A stretch of 64,000 nt of DNA from positions 18,833 through 82,832 of the forward strand of contig JAKQDH010000027.1 of assembly GCA_029558835.1 (NCBI GenBank). Direction: 5' to 3'. This stretch comes from Planctomycetota bacterium (GTDB lineage Bacteria; Planctomycetota; Phycisphaerae; UBA1845). The notes below the pieces were generated by a model. That model made no database searches, was not told the origin of the DNA, and saw only the letters and a program-made list of their open reading frames with translations. Shown in pieces: positions 26,882 to 36,553 of this stretch. The position numbers were made by a program, and so were the translations under genes. Positions within the stretch are counted from its first letter, which is position 1; each line of letters starts with the position of its first letter.

Positions 26882-28023
26882 GGCGTGCTTCCGGCGGCGG
26901 GCTGCCCGGGGCTGAGGAAGCGTTCGAGAATGGGAACCTGCGTGCGCAACGCGCCGGCCTGGGGCGAGTCCGGGTATTGGGCGATGACGAACTGCGCGAG
27001 GCGAAGCGCCTCCAGGTAGTGCTTGCCGGTCACCAGCTCCTTGAAGCGGTTCTCGTATTGGCGGCGCGTCTGGATTTCGGCGTTGGAACGCAGGGTCGCC
27101 ATCTGGCGACCCAGGGCGTCGGCCTCGAAGCCGTCGGGGAAGCGGGCGATGAACTCCTCGGCCGCGGCCAGGGCTTCCAGCCATTGGTGCTGGTGGGCGC
27201 TGTCCTGGATGTGGGCGTAGAGCCGCGCGCGACGGGTTTCATCCCAGAGCTTGCGGCAGCGTGCGCTGTGCGGATGATCGCGCCACAGCACCTGGGCGTG
27301 GTGCTCGGCGACGGCCCAGCGGCCGGCGTGCATGGCGCTCTCCACCAGCACGCGGGCGCGGGCGAAGTCGAGGGGTTCATTGCGGGTGGCGGCCTCGTCG
27401 ATCTTGTCGGCCAGCTTGTCGAGCGTGGGCGTGTTGCCAAAGAGGGTGCGGGCGTCGTCGAGCAGGGCACGGGCCCGGCCGATCTGGCGCAGGTTGATGG
27501 CCTCAACGATCTGTTCGCCGAGGCGACGTTGCCGACCGGCGCGAATGCGCTCGATCGTCTCGGTGCGCTCTGCGGTCGGGGTCATCTGAAGTTCCTGCAA
27601 TTCCGCCACGACGGGGACGAGGCGATCGGCAAGCTGCTGAATCGCCAGCAGCACGCCGTTGTGGGCGTGACCGAGCGCCGGCGCCATTCCCGCGGGCAGG
27701 TCGGAGGAGTACGCCGGCGAAAGGGTCGGAGCCGGGGCTTCGTTTTCGAGGTCCGCCAGGGCCTGGGTACGGACGGCCATACCGTGCAGGGCGGCCCCGA
27801 CACCCAGCAACAGCCCACCGAGCGTGATGCCCACGATGAGCCCGATCATGAGCAAACCGGCGAACAGGGCGTCGATCGGCGTCTCGCCGGAGGCACGCCA
27901 GGCGAGCAGCACCAGCAGCGTGAGCGGCGCCAACAACAGCACCACCGCTCCCAGGACACGCAGCAGAGCGGGAATGAACAGCCCGGGATGGGCGGGCTGG
28001 AACGTCTCTCGTTGATCCGCCAT
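26878..28023 (-). CDS. Membrane-anchored TPR-like protein, unknown function
   Basis: The 381-residue protein has two adjacent transmembrane helices (about 17-45 and 53-82: LLRVLGAVVLLLAPLTLLVL and GLLMIGLIVGITLGGLLLG). A soluble helical domain follows, with TPR-like helix pairs rich in Ala/Leu/Arg (RALLDDARTLFGNTP, AGRWAVAEHHAQVLW, EALAAAEEFIARFP, HYLEALRLAQFVIAQYP). The start at 28023 (MADQRETF) is chosen over the frame opening at 28095. Its stop overlaps the aroDEK start (ATGA), so the two are coupled, but a shikimate role is not evident. Confidence 0.7.
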   Translation of the reverse strand: MADQRETFQPAHPGLFIPALLRVLGAVVLLLAPLTLLVLLAWRASGETPIDALFAGLLMIGLIVGITLGGLLLGVGAALHGMAVRTQALADLENEAPAPTLSPAYSSDLPAGMAPALGHAHNGVLLAIQQLADRLVPVVAELQELQMTPTAERTETIERIRAGRQRRLGEQIVEAINLRQIGRARALLDDARTLFGNTPTLDKLADKIDEAATRNEPLDFARARVLVESAMHAGRWAVAEHHAQVLWRDHPHSARCRKLWDETRRARLYAHIQDSAHQHQWLEALAAAEEFIARFPDGFEADALGRQMATLRSNAEIQTRRQYENRFKELVTGKHYLEALRLAQFVIAQYPDSPQAGALRTQVPILERFLSPGQPAAGSTP

Positions 28024-28169
28024 CGACGCGCTCCTTGTATGAAGCAGGAGGCAGGGCGAGGTCCCGCGCTCGCAGGCCACGTTTCCCTCCGGCACACCGC
28101 CGCCTTATTATATAGCGGCACGAGGGTGTCCGCAGGTGAGCCGGTCCGGCCGGGCCGAAGGGGGCGATC

Positions 28170-29054
28170 GTGAGCAGGTGGTTGCTGTTTCTCAGCGGGC
28201 TGCCGTGGTATGCACGGTTGCCGGTCAAGTGGCTGGTCTTCGCGGTGACCGTGCTGCTCGTCTGCTATCCCAACCCCCGACTGTTGCGGCGGCACCTGGA
28301 GCACTGGCGTGACCCGGACCGGTTGATCGAGCCGGACGCGCGCGAGCTGGAGCCGCTCTGGGAGGAGTTGCGGCCGAAGGTGGCACCCGAGCTGGCCGGC
28401 CCGCAGGCGCTGAAAGTCGTCGAGAAGTACGTGTACGATCGGATCCCGTACGCGTGGGACTGGGACACGTGGGGCGCGGCCGACTATCTGCCGACGCTGG
28501 CGGAGGTGATCGAAAAGGGGCGGGAGGATTGCGACGGGCGGGCGGTGGTGGCGGCGTCGCTGCTGCGACGACTGGGGTTCCAGGCCCAGATCGTCACCGA
28601 CCTCGGGCACGTCTGGGTAAAGACGGACCAAGGGGAGACGATGGGGCCCGGCAAGGTGAAGGTGGTGGTGGCGACGGCCGAGGGGGTACGAGTCCAGGAG
28701 GGGGCGTGGAAGCAGGTGGCGCGGGCGGTGGCCTACGGCATCGCGCCGTTTCCGCTGGTACGAGAGTTAATCGTGCTCGGGGTGCTCTGGTGGTTGTTGC
28801 TGCGCCCGGGTGGTGGCGCGCTGTGTGCCTCGGCGGCGCTGGTGTTGCTGCTGAACGGGCTCATCATCCTGCGGCTGGCCGGTGCGGACTATCGCAACCC
28901 CAACGTGGCGATGCAGATGGCGGGGTTGCTCAACGTGCTGGGGGCGCTGGCGGTGCTGCTCGTCTGGGGGCCGCGGCGGGTAAGGCGCGCGGCGAACGCG
29001 GCCAATGGAGCGGCGTGCTCCCCGAGCAGCGTCGGCCTCCCGCGGCCGATGTAG
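28170..29054 (+). CDS. Membrane protein with transglutaminase-like cysteine domain
   Basis: The 294-residue protein starts with GTG, preceded by AAGGGGG. One N-terminal hydrophobic helix (19-36) leads into a transglutaminase-like domain with C126 in REDCDGRAVVAASLL and H151 in LGHVWVK, the Cys-His pair of that fold. Two or three hydrophobic segments follow from about 195 to 270. The tail after about 275 is low-complexity and partly overlaps repeat-rich sequence. It may be a membrane-bound protease or cross-linking enzyme. It is divergent from the aroDEK pair. Confidence 0.7.
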   Translation: MSRWLLFLSGLPWYARLPVKWLVFAVTVLLVCYPNPRLLRRHLEHWRDPDRLIEPDARELEPLWEELRPKVAPELAGPQALKVVEKYVYDRIPYAWDWDTWGAADYLPTLAEVIEKGREDCDGRAVVAASLLRRLGFQAQIVTDLGHVWVKTDQGETMGPGKVKVVVATAEGVRVQEGAWKQVARAVAYGIAPFPLVRELIVLGVLWWLLLRPGGGALCASAALVLLLNGLIILRLAGADYRNPNVAMQMAGLLNVLGALAVLLVWGPRRVRRAANAANGAACSPSSVGLPRPM

Positions 29055-29131
29055 AAGGATGTGCCTCGGCGTCGGCGGGCGAGCTGAAACCCCTGAACGT
29101 GCCGACGCTCGTTGACGAAGGTCCGGTGTCG

Positions 29132-29218
29132 CGTGGCATGGCCAAGCGCAGCGCCGCCATGCCTGGTCTGGGCAACGCATGCCGGCGCCCGCTTGCGGCG
29201 GGCTTGGGCATGCCACCC
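29132..29218. repeat. Family B palindromic repeat, copy 3
   Basis: It runs from CGTGGCATGGCCAAGCGCAG to GGCTTGGGCATGCCACC, with inner GCCGGCGCCCGC/GCGGGC pairing. A partial extra arm (GGCTTGGGCATGCCAC) follows to about 29241. It fills the spacer before sppA. Confidence 0.85.
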
Positions 29219-29444
29219 TGGCACGGCTTGGGCATGCCACTAACCAGCGGAGGGACGCGGCATTCGACGGCGGACGTGGAGACGGTGGCTGCGGTCCGCC
29301 CGTGTGTGCCGCCGTCCGGTGGTGTAAGGAGTTGTCGCGGGGTCGCGGTAAGTGTTCTCGGCTGACGATTCGGGCGTTACGATAGATACTGTGTGAGTGA
29401 GTACAAGTCCGGCCGCCGGCAGCACGGGCAATTGGAGGACAAGC

Positions 29445-31286
29445 ATGATGTACAGGTCGTGGTGTGTATGGGCATGGGCATTGGTCATTGCGGGCTCGAT
29501 GATGGTGGCACCAGCGGCGTACGGTGGCGCCGAGTCGGAGACGGGGCCGAAGACCGTTGCCTATTTCCGCCTGTCGGGGGCGATGACGGAGACGCCGATG
29601 GAGGTGCCGCCGTTGTTCGCGGCCAATGCGCCGTTGTCGTTGAAGGAGCTGCTGACCACGCTGAAGCAAGCCCGGCAGGACCCGGAGGTGGCGGCCATCG
29701 TGCTCGACCTGGAGGGGGCACAGTTGGGGCTGGCGCAGTTGGAGGAAGTGTCGGCGGCGTTGCGACAATTCGGGGCGGTGGACAAGGAGGTCTTCGTGCA
29801 CGCGGACGCGCTGAGCACGGGGACCTACGCACTCGCGAGCGCTGCTTCACACATCGCGCTGGTGCCGACGGGTGAGGTTTGGCTGACCGGGCTGTACAGC
29901 GAGGCACCGTACCTGCGGGGCATGCTCGACAAGATCGGCGTGGTGCCGGACGTCGAGCAGCGGGAGGACTACAAGAGCGCGGGTGAGATGTTCACGCGGA
30001 CGGGTCCGTCACCCGCGGCCGAGAAGATGCTCAACTGGCTGCTGGACAGCATCTACGACCGCGTCGTGGGGATCATCGCCGAAGGACGCGAGATGAAGCC
30101 GGAGCGGGTGCAGGAGCTGATCGACCACGGCATGTTCTCGGCCGAGGAGGCGCTGAAGGCGGGGCTGATCGACTCGGTGCAGCACCGACAGGACTTCCTC
30201 GCGGAGCTGAAGGGCCGGTACGGGGCGGACATGGAGCTGGCGTTTGATTACGCCGAGGAAAGCACCTCCGCCATGCCGGAGGACTTCTTCGGCATGATGA
30301 ACAAGCTCATGCAGATGTTCAGCCCGACGACGAAGAAGTACACGAAACCGTCCGTGGCCATCGTATACGTCGAGGGGATGATCCTGCCGGGCTCGGCCGA
30401 GCCCAGCCCGTTCGGGTCGACCGAGGGGGCATACAGCTCGACGATCCGCAAGGCGCTGGACGCGGCGGCCGACGACGACACGGTCAAGGCGGTCGTGCTG
30501 CGGGTGGACTCGGGGGGCGGTTCGGCGCTGGCGTCGGAGATCATTCTGGACGCGAGCCGACGGGTGGCCGCCAAGAAGCCGCTGATTGCGTCGATGGGCA
30601 ACGTCGCGGGCAGCGGCGGGTATTACGTCACCTGCGGCGCGGAGCACGTGTTCGCCGACGCGGCGACGATCACGGCCTCCATCGGCGTGATCGCGGGAAA
30701 GCTGGTCACCACCGGCGGGTGGGACAAGCTGGGCATCAGTTGGTCCGCCCACCAGCGGGGCAAAATGGCCGGCATGATGAGTTCCGCCAAGCCGTGGAGC
30801 GACGCAGAGCGGAAGATGATCGTGCGCTACATGGACGAGGTGTACGCCACGTTCAAGGGACACGTCGTGAAGGCGCGCGGGGCGCGGTTGACCAAGCCGA
30901 TCGAGGAGATCGCCGGCGGGCGGGTGTTCACTGGGGCGCAGGCGCTGGAGCTGGGGCTGGTCGACAAGCTCGGCGGGCTGGAGGACGCCGTCAAGTTCGC
31001 GGCTGATAAGGCCAAGCTCGACGGATACGACATCCGCGTGATCCCCGAGCCCAAGAGCATCTTCGAGATGCTGTTCAATCCGGGGGGCGACAGTGACTAT
31101 GCGCACGTGCTGAGCGGCAAGCATCGCCTGCTGACTCAGCCGCTGGTGCAAGCGCTGCTGCCCGGGTTGCAGCGGGTGGATCCCCTGCGGACACGGGCCG
31201 TGGTGCGCAGCTTGCAGAAGCTCGAGCTGCTGCATGATGAGGCAGTCATCGTGGCCATGCCGGAGGAGTTGGTGATCGGCAATTGA
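29445..31286 (+). CDS. sppA: Signal peptide peptidase SppA (protease IV), long two-domain form
   Basis: The 613-residue S49 serine protease degrades cleaved signal peptides in the membrane. A signal anchor (WCVWAWALVIAGSMMVAP) precedes two tandem S49 domains. As in E. coli SppA, the catalytic Lys is in the first (K177, EDYKSAGE) and the nucleophile Ser in the second (S390, GNVAGSGGYY), so the dyad is intact. The ATG at 29445 is chosen because GGAGGA lies 6 bp upstream; the frame opens earlier at 29397. Family length is normal. Confidence 0.9.
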   Translation: MMYRSWCVWAWALVIAGSMMVAPAAYGGAESETGPKTVAYFRLSGAMTETPMEVPPLFAANAPLSLKELLTTLKQARQDPEVAAIVLDLEGAQLGLAQLEEVSAALRQFGAVDKEVFVHADALSTGTYALASAASHIALVPTGEVWLTGLYSEAPYLRGMLDKIGVVPDVEQREDYKSAGEMFTRTGPSPAAEKMLNWLLDSIYDRVVGIIAEGREMKPERVQELIDHGMFSAEEALKAGLIDSVQHRQDFLAELKGRYGADMELAFDYAEESTSAMPEDFFGMMNKLMQMFSPTTKKYTKPSVAIVYVEGMILPGSAEPSPFGSTEGAYSSTIRKALDAAADDDTVKAVVLRVDSGGGSALASEIILDASRRVAAKKPLIASMGNVAGSGGYYVTCGAEHVFADAATITASIGVIAGKLVTTGGWDKLGISWSAHQRGKMAGMMSSAKPWSDAERKMIVRYMDEVYATFKGHVVKARGARLTKPIEEIAGGRVFTGAQALELGLVDKLGGLEDAVKFAADKAKLDGYDIRVIPEPKSIFEMLFNPGGDSDYAHVLSGKHRLLTQPLVQALLPGLQRVDPLRTRAVVRSLQKLELLHDEAVIVAMPEELVIGN

Positions 31287-31604
31287 GGTCGGGCGGGGAA
31301 CCGGCGTCGCGCCGGGTTCCCGGTCCGCTTCGCATAGGCTGGTGCGCTCAAACGGGCGTCGGCGGGGTACATGGGCAGGCACCTCCGGCGCCCGTTTCGT
31401 TGGCTGCCTGGGCATGCCGGTTAGCGCCGCGAACGCGGCGGTCGCTGCACGCAGACCGCAGTTGTCGATGTCAGTGTGCGCGATTCCGCGCCGCCATCGA
31501 GCCGCGGGCTTCAGCCCGCGCGGTGCTGCAATACCCGCAGCGGCGCACGATTGCATACGAGTGTGTTGACAGCTCCACACTTGGGGAAACCGACAACAAA
31601 GCCA

Positions 31605-31757
31605 GGGTGGCATGGCCAAGCGCAGCGCCGCCATGCCCTGCCGTGTGTCCGATGCCATCGTTCGCGACGGCATGCCGGCGCCCGCTCCTCGCGGGCTTGG
31701 GCATGCCACCCAACCGGCTGGGGTATGCCACCCATCCGGCTTGGGCACGCCACCCAA
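31605..31757. repeat. Family B palindromic repeat, copy 4, with extra half units
   Basis: The main unit spans 31605-31710 (GGTGGCATGGCCAAGCGCAG to GCTTGGGCATGCCACC). It is followed by two degenerate arms, CTGGGGTATGCCACCC and CTTGGGCACGCCACCC. It lies in the 640 bp spacer between convergent sppA and the DUF4159 gene, where I see no gene. Confidence 0.85.
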
Positions 31758-31795
31758 CGAGTCTCTCAGTTGCGTGGTCTCAGTTAGTTGGTGAT

Positions 31796-31830
31796 GCCCT
31801 CACCCCTGCCCCTCTCCCCGGGGGAGAGGT
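31796..31830. repeat. Family C hairpin, intergenic copy
   Basis: CCCTCACCCCTGCCCCTC is followed by TCCCCGGGGGAGAGG. This intergenic copy shows that the element inserted in aroDEK and the DUF4159 gene also exists outside genes. Confidence 0.8.
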
Positions 31831-31926
31831 GTCCACGGCCCGCAGCCCGTTTGTGCGGGCGGTTTCCCGACGTCGGGACGGTTCGGAGCGCGTTGCCTTC
31901 CTTCGCTCTTCGCCATTCGCAATTCG

Positions 31927-34900
31927 CTATTCGGCCCCGGTTTCCCATCGCCCGTCGCGCAGGACAACTCCGTGGGCGGCCAGTGCGTCGGCGAACGGTG
32001 TGAGGACGCCCGTGATCTCGGCGAGCAGGGTCTCCAATTCTTCGAGGGTGCTCAACGTCGCGGAGAGTTTCGCGTTGAGGTCATGGCGCTCGCGGGCGAT
32101 CTGCCGGGCTTCGGCGTCGGGGGTGGAACGCCGGCCGGCGGCACCGGAGCCGCCGCGCCGCTCCTGCTGTAGCTGCCTCGCCCGTTCCTCCAGCGCGTGC
32201 ACTTGAGCGTACAGGTTCCGCAGCTCTTGCTGCTCCACCTGCTGCCGGCGATCGGCGTCGAACCACTGCGTCAGGAGCGCGAGGGCGTCGGAGGGCTCGT
32301 CCCGGAACGTCACCTTGATGTCGGCGAGTTCGGGAGGCAGAGCGGGTACCTCCGGCGAAGCAGCCGCGAGGGACTCAGATGCCTGTGTGACCAGGGACTG
32401 GATGTCGAGAGAGGTGACGCCGAGACGCTCGGCGATGGCCAGCAGCGCGCGCGCGGCAAACGGGTCCTTCTCGGCAGTCGCCCGGCGGGCCTGCTCGACC
32501 AGGCGTGCCAGCAGACGCTCGCGCAGCTCCACGGCGGGGCCCAGTTGCGGCTCCAACGTCAGGATGACTGACAGCAGATGCGCGCACCTTACGTCGTCGC
32601 CCGCATCGAGCGCGGCTTGCGCGCAGCGCAGAAGCAGCGATCCATCCCGAGTCGGCAGCCCCGCCGCGGTCTTGTCGTGACGCCCACTGGTGCCGGCCGC
32701 CGTGACTTGCAGGTACCGCCACAGCAGCACGTTGCGCAGTAGAGCACCGGCGGCGGCAGGTTGATACGCCGCCGCTTCGTACAAGTAATGACCGCCGGCC
32801 GTGGCGACGAGATCGAACGGAACCAGCAACGCGACCGGGCGACCGTTCTTGAACACTGCCTCCAGCGGTGGCCAGTCGGCGCGCATCGCGGCCGGTGCCC
32901 AGCGCGATGGCTTGAGCCTGGGCAGGGCCACGCCGCCGGGCAGTTCACCCTTCAGGATCGGATGATCGGCCGGCAGCGGTGCGACCTGCCCGTCGAGGGC
33001 GACCGCAAGGCGCTGGAGCGTGGCTTGCGCGGGCGGCACGAAGGCGGCCTGCCCGCCGGCGTTCTCGAGCAGCAACATGGAGCCTCGACGGAGGCGCTCG
33101 GCCAGGGAATCGACCTCGGCCGGTGACAGGTCAAGCGGTTGCGGTCCGCTGAGCACCAGCAGGTCGGCCGGGGGCTCGGGGCTCGCGGGCGAGCCGCCGG
33201 CCGCGGGGTCCGCGGACACGCTCGGCGGGACCAAGGCAAGCAGGACGCCGGTTTCGGCCGCGAATCGCCCGGCGAAGGCGTGCCAACGCCAGGGACGCCA
33301 GTTGGAGGACGGGACGGAGTCCCCTTCCGCCCCCTCACCCTGCCCTCTCCCCCTGGGGGGGAGAGGGGTTGCGGACGTACGGTTGGGGAGAGCGCTGGTG
33401 ATCGTGAGGTAGCCGCGCGGGGGAGTGGCCGCTTGCCCGGCCGGGTCGGCCCGCAGCCGCTTGGGCAAGTCGTCATAGCCGGGGGCCGCGTACACGCGCA
33501 GGTTACCCATGATCTCGAACAACTCGGGGTGCCGTTTGGCGAGGTTCTGGTGCCACGCCCCGGCCACATCGACGCCGAAGAGCAGCACACAGGTGCGCAG
33601 CCCGTCGTCCAGACCCTCGAGGCGCAGCTCCTTCGGCCAGGGTTCGGCCCGCTTGTGATGGGCGCGGAATATCGGGTGCTCGGGGCCCAGCGGGGCGAAC
33701 GTCCGCCCGCGCTCGGCCAGTAGTTGCTCGAACGTCCGGCGGAATGCTTCGCTGAAACCGGCGTCCGCCCGATCCGCATGTCCGATGATGGTGCCCCCGG
33801 CATCGAGGTAATCACGCAGGCGATTGAGTTGCGTCGGCGTCAGCGTCAGCGTGCCGCTGCCGGAGATGAGCAGCAGGGGAGCGTCCTGCAACTCGCGCAA
33901 CTCGGCCTCGACCGGCACGACCTGCCACTTGTAGATGCACTCGTGCTGTTGCGAGAGCCAGCTCGTCAGGAAGTGCAGGTCGCGGTAGTAGCGGTTCCAG
34001 TCGGGCGATTCCGACGCTCTCCAGCCGGGCGGCCGCACCGCCTGATACTGGAGCTTGTTGATGAGCACCGGCGCTCGCCCGTAGGTCAGAAAGAGCAGGC
34101 GGAAAGCGGCCTCGATGGTGTCGCCGGGCGGTCGCCGCGCGCCGCCCACCCCGGCCCGGTACCAGTCGGTTTCGCCGACGAACTTCCGCCCCGACGCAAC
34201 CCCCAGGCGTTCGAGACCGAAGAGTTGGTACCCGCCGCCGGTGAGGATGTTGCGCTCCGCCAGCCAGGCGAAGCCGCGCTCAGCCGCTTGGATCGCCTCG
34301 TCGATGCGCGCTTGCAGTGTTCCGCGCGGCGGGACGCCCCTCCAAAGCTGGTAGGCCGGTTCGCGCCGGGCGAAGTCCTGAGAGAGAATAACGTAGAGCG
34401 TGTTCACGCCGGCCGTCGTCATCGTGACCGAGCCGCCCTGGCGACCCTGGTAGGACCAGCTTCCGTCCTCGGCCTGATGCGTTAGCCAGTGGCGGGCCAC
34501 CTTCTCCCAGTGGGCCTGCGGCACCTCTGCGGCGGCCGACTCGCCGATCCACACGCCCAGAACGCCGAACTGGCTGCACGAGTGATCGCCGCCGGTGCCT
34601 TCGGCGTCGTAGCCGTGGAAGCCGTCGGGTTTGAGCGTGCGGACGAGCCAGCTCACGTCGTCCTGCAAGAGCTTGCGATAGCGTCGGGCGAGGCGCGGTT
34701 CGACCGTCTGCCGGGTGAGGTGGGTCCAGACGGCCGCACGCAGGCTGCGGCTGTACGTACCGGGGAGGGGATGCTCCGCGAGATAATCGACGGCCCGGTG
34801 GATGGTCTCATCGTGCCAGGGAACGCCGGCCACCAGCAGGGCGTAGGTGGCCAACGCGGTGACGCCGCCGGCATGGACGTCGGCCCGCTCGCCCCGGAAG

Positions 34901-35124
34901 CTGCCATAGGCCGGGCCGGGCGTCGCATCCTGCGCCTCACGCAGATAGGCGATGAGCTCGGTGACAGCGCGATCAACGTCTTCATCGGTCGGGGAGCCGA
35001 CGGGTGCCCGCGCGGGCGCCGGGAGCGTGATCAGCACGACCAGCGCTGCGGCCAGCCGCCATCTGGGCGTGGCACTCGGCACGGTGAATGAACGTGCGCG
35101 AACGTCGGGCGGCAACGTTGGCAT
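31927..35124 (-). CDS. Large secreted DUF4159 protein with alpha-toroid N-terminus
   Basis: The 1065-residue protein begins with a signal peptide (LAAALVVLITLPAPARA). Residues about 45-320 resemble prenyltransferase/squalene-cyclase-type alpha-alpha toroid repeats (GGDHSCSQFGVLGVW, QAEDGSWSYQG). Residues about 345-530 are a DUF4159 domain (LINKLQYQAVRPPGW, LRDYLDAGGTIIGH). Around residues 585-600 a family C hairpin encodes TPLPPRGRGQGEGAEGD. A second DUF4159-like or gasdermin-type unit (about 625-860) and a C-terminal coiled coil (about 985-1045) follow. Function is unknown; such proteins are common in Planctomycetota. The DUF4159 call is from recall of its motifs. Confidence 0.8.
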   Translation of the reverse strand: MPTLPPDVRARSFTVPSATPRWRLAAALVVLITLPAPARAPVGSPTDEDVDRAVTELIAYLREAQDATPGPAYGSFRGERADVHAGGVTALATYALLVAGVPWHDETIHRAVDYLAEHPLPGTYSRSLRAAVWTHLTRQTVEPRLARRYRKLLQDDVSWLVRTLKPDGFHGYDAEGTGGDHSCSQFGVLGVWIGESAAAEVPQAHWEKVARHWLTHQAEDGSWSYQGRQGGSVTMTTAGVNTLYVILSQDFARREPAYQLWRGVPPRGTLQARIDEAIQAAERGFAWLAERNILTGGGYQLFGLERLGVASGRKFVGETDWYRAGVGGARRPPGDTIEAAFRLLFLTYGRAPVLINKLQYQAVRPPGWRASESPDWNRYYRDLHFLTSWLSQQHECIYKWQVVPVEAELRELQDAPLLLISGSGTLTLTPTQLNRLRDYLDAGGTIIGHADRADAGFSEAFRRTFEQLLAERGRTFAPLGPEHPIFRAHHKRAEPWPKELRLEGLDDGLRTCVLLFGVDVAGAWHQNLAKRHPELFEIMGNLRVYAAPGYDDLPKRLRADPAGQAATPPRGYLTITSALPNRTSATPLPPRGRGQGEGAEGDSVPSSNWRPWRWHAFAGRFAAETGVLLALVPPSVSADPAAGGSPASPEPPADLLVLSGPQPLDLSPAEVDSLAERLRRGSMLLLENAGGQAAFVPPAQATLQRLAVALDGQVAPLPADHPILKGELPGGVALPRLKPSRWAPAAMRADWPPLEAVFKNGRPVALLVPFDLVATAGGHYLYEAAAYQPAAAGALLRNVLLWRYLQVTAAGTSGRHDKTAAGLPTRDGSLLLRCAQAALDAGDDVRCAHLLSVILTLEPQLGPAVELRERLLARLVEQARRATAEKDPFAARALLAIAERLGVTSLDIQSLVTQASESLAAASPEVPALPPELADIKVTFRDEPSDALALLTQWFDADRRQQVEQQELRNLYAQVHALEERARQLQQERRGGSGAAGRRSTPDAEARQIARERHDLNAKLSATLSTLEELETLLAEITGVLTPFADALAAHGVVLRDGRWETGAE
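33329..33370. repeat. Family C hairpin inside the DUF4159 gene
   Basis: CCCCTCACCCTGCCCTCTCC is followed by GGGGGGGAGAGGGG. It is read in frame as TPLPPRGRGQGEGAEGD and sits between two domains, with no stop introduced. Confidence 0.85.
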
Positions 35125-35128
35125 CCGT

Positions 35129-35156
35129 CCGCTCCGTCACGGTCGCGGTTCGGATC
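35129..35156. repeat. Family D repeat, copy 1
   Basis: It reads, in reverse, GATCCGAACCGCGACCGTGA followed by CGGAGCGG. It lies immediately upstream of the DUF4159 gene start, so it may overlap its promoter or leader. Confidence 0.65.
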
Positions 35157-35203
35157 CACGGCCCCGAAGCGCACACCGTGATCCAGGAGCCTTCATCCTC
35201 GGT

Positions 35204-36001
35204 CTACGGCTGCTCCTCGCCTGCTTCGTCCGGGGTTGGAGCCTCGTGCTCGGCGTCCGCAGATGGCTTGTCGTCGGTTTCGGTCGCAGGCTTCGGCTTG
35301 TCGTCGCCGGCGGTCGGGGCAGTGGAGCCGGGCTGGGCCTGTTCCGCCATGTCACGCAGCGAGATGCCTCCCACCTCGATGTCGTCCACCCGCATTTGCA
35401 TTCCGTCCGTGACGAAGACGACGCGGATGTTGGCCTCGCCGTTGACGAACTTGCCCGTGAAGTCGACGGCGGCCTTGTTGCCACCGAGCTGCTGAGAGCC
35501 GGCGGCGTTGGGGACGATTTCGCGGAAGCTGCCGTGCTTGGCCTTGACGGCCGCTATCCAGGCGACCACGTCCTCCCCATGCACGGCGGCGGTCAGTTCG
35601 TTGGTGCCGATCCGCGCCAGGATGCGGTCGGCGTCGGCGGGCGCGAACGTGCCGGTCTGGAGCATCTGTCCTACATCCGCGGTGAGGGCCAGGAAGAACT
35701 TCCCCGCGCGGTACGCACCATAGCCCAGGAAGTAGCACGTACTTCCCCACAGCACGCCGATGATGAGAGCCGCGATCGCCAGCCCCCTGCCTTTGCGCCT
35801 GGCCCCGGACGTCGTGAACAGCCCGATCAGCCCGAACAGCAGGCCCAGCGGGGCCGTGCAGCCCAGCAGCGACATCACGAACCCGGCGACGGCGGCCGCA
35901 CTCCACCGCTGCTGCGCCGTCTCAACCACGTACATCGGGGGGACAGGGGGCGGCATCCCGCCGGGACCATAACCCTGACCGGAAGCGGGGAATTGAGTCA
36001 T
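35204..36001 (-). CDS. DUF4190-like double-TM protein with soluble domain
   Basis: The 265-residue protein has a Gly/Pro-rich N-terminus (1-22), then two membrane helices (about 34-62 and 72-95) with the DUF4190-type pattern SAAAVAGFVMSLLGC...GRGLAIAALIIGVLWG. A soluble domain (100-220) follows and the acidic tail is rich in Pro/Glu/Asp. The soluble part has no recognised family. It is read in the same direction as tpx, starting 39 bp after it, but a common function is not evident. Confidence 0.7.
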   Translation of the reverse strand: MTQFPASGQGYGPGGMPPPVPPMYVVETAQQRWSAAAVAGFVMSLLGCTAPLGLLFGLIGLFTTSGARRKGRGLAIAALIIGVLWGSTCYFLGYGAYRAGKFFLALTADVGQMLQTGTFAPADADRILARIGTNELTAAVHGEDVVAWIAAVKAKHGSFREIVPNAAGSQQLGGNKAAVDFTGKFVNGEANIRVVFVTDGMQMRVDDIEVGGISLRDMAEQAQPGSTAPTAGDDKPKPATETDDKPSADAEHEAPTPDEAGEEQP

Positions 36002-36040
36002 GGGAGATTCACCTCGGAAGTCGGTTGCCTTAGCGCGGCC

Positions 36041-36553
36041 CTACTTTGCCAGTTGCTTCACGCAATTGAGCACCGCGTCGTAGTTGGGGTGGTCGGCGAT
36101 TTCCGGCACGTACTCCGCGTAGCGAATCGTGCCGCCGGCGTCCAGCACGAATACCGCGCGGCACAGGAGCCGCAACGGCGGAATCAGCGTGCCGTAGGCC
36201 CGCCCGAAGGCCGCCTCCTTGTGGTCGCTGAGCACGTGCAGGCGGTCCGGGTCGATGCCCTCCGCCCCGCAGAAGCGGGCCTGGGCGGTGGGCAGGTCGC
36301 AACTGATCGTATAGATGACGACGTTGGGCAGCCGGGCGGCCTCCTCGTTGAACCGCTTGGTCTGCAACGCGCAGACGGGCGTGTCCAGCGACGGCACGAC
36401 GCTGAGAATCCGGACCTTGCCGGCCGTGGCGCTCAGGGCGACGGTCTCCGCCAGGCTCTTGGACAGCTTGACGTCAGGGGCCTTGTCCCCCGGCTTCAGG
36501 GCGGGGCCTTCCAGCGGTAGCGGGTTGCCTTTGAAGGTGCAGGTTCTGGCCAT
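36041..36553 (-). CDS. tpx: Thiol peroxidase (Tpx, atypical 2-Cys peroxiredoxin)
   Basis: The 170-residue protein reduces hydroperoxides using thioredoxin. Peroxidatic C61 lies in SLDTPVC and resolving C95 in DLPTAQARFC, the same numbering as E. coli Tpx. The N-terminus TFKGNPLPLEG is typical. The ATG at 36553 is fixed by an AGGAGG ribosome binding site 8 bp upstream; the frame extends to 37099, but that part is Arg/Pro-rich and unlike the family. Confidence 0.95.
   Translation of the reverse strand: MARTCTFKGNPLPLEGPALKPGDKAPDVKLSKSLAETVALSATAGKVRILSVVPSLDTPVCALQTKRFNEEAARLPNVVIYTISCDLPTAQARFCGAEGIDPDRLHVLSDHKEAAFGRAYGTLIPPLRLLCRAVFVLDAGGTIRYAEYVPEIADHPNYDAVLNCVKQLAK

Noticed and set aside
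26882..27184. N-terminal extension of AroDEK
   Set aside because: It overlaps the coding sequence of the upstream gene in another frame. The ATGA overlap at 26878-26881 gives a natural coupled start.
30009..31757. 582-residue minus-strand open frame
   Set aside because: It is antisense to sppA and runs through the family B repeat; the real gene there has a complete catalytic dyad.
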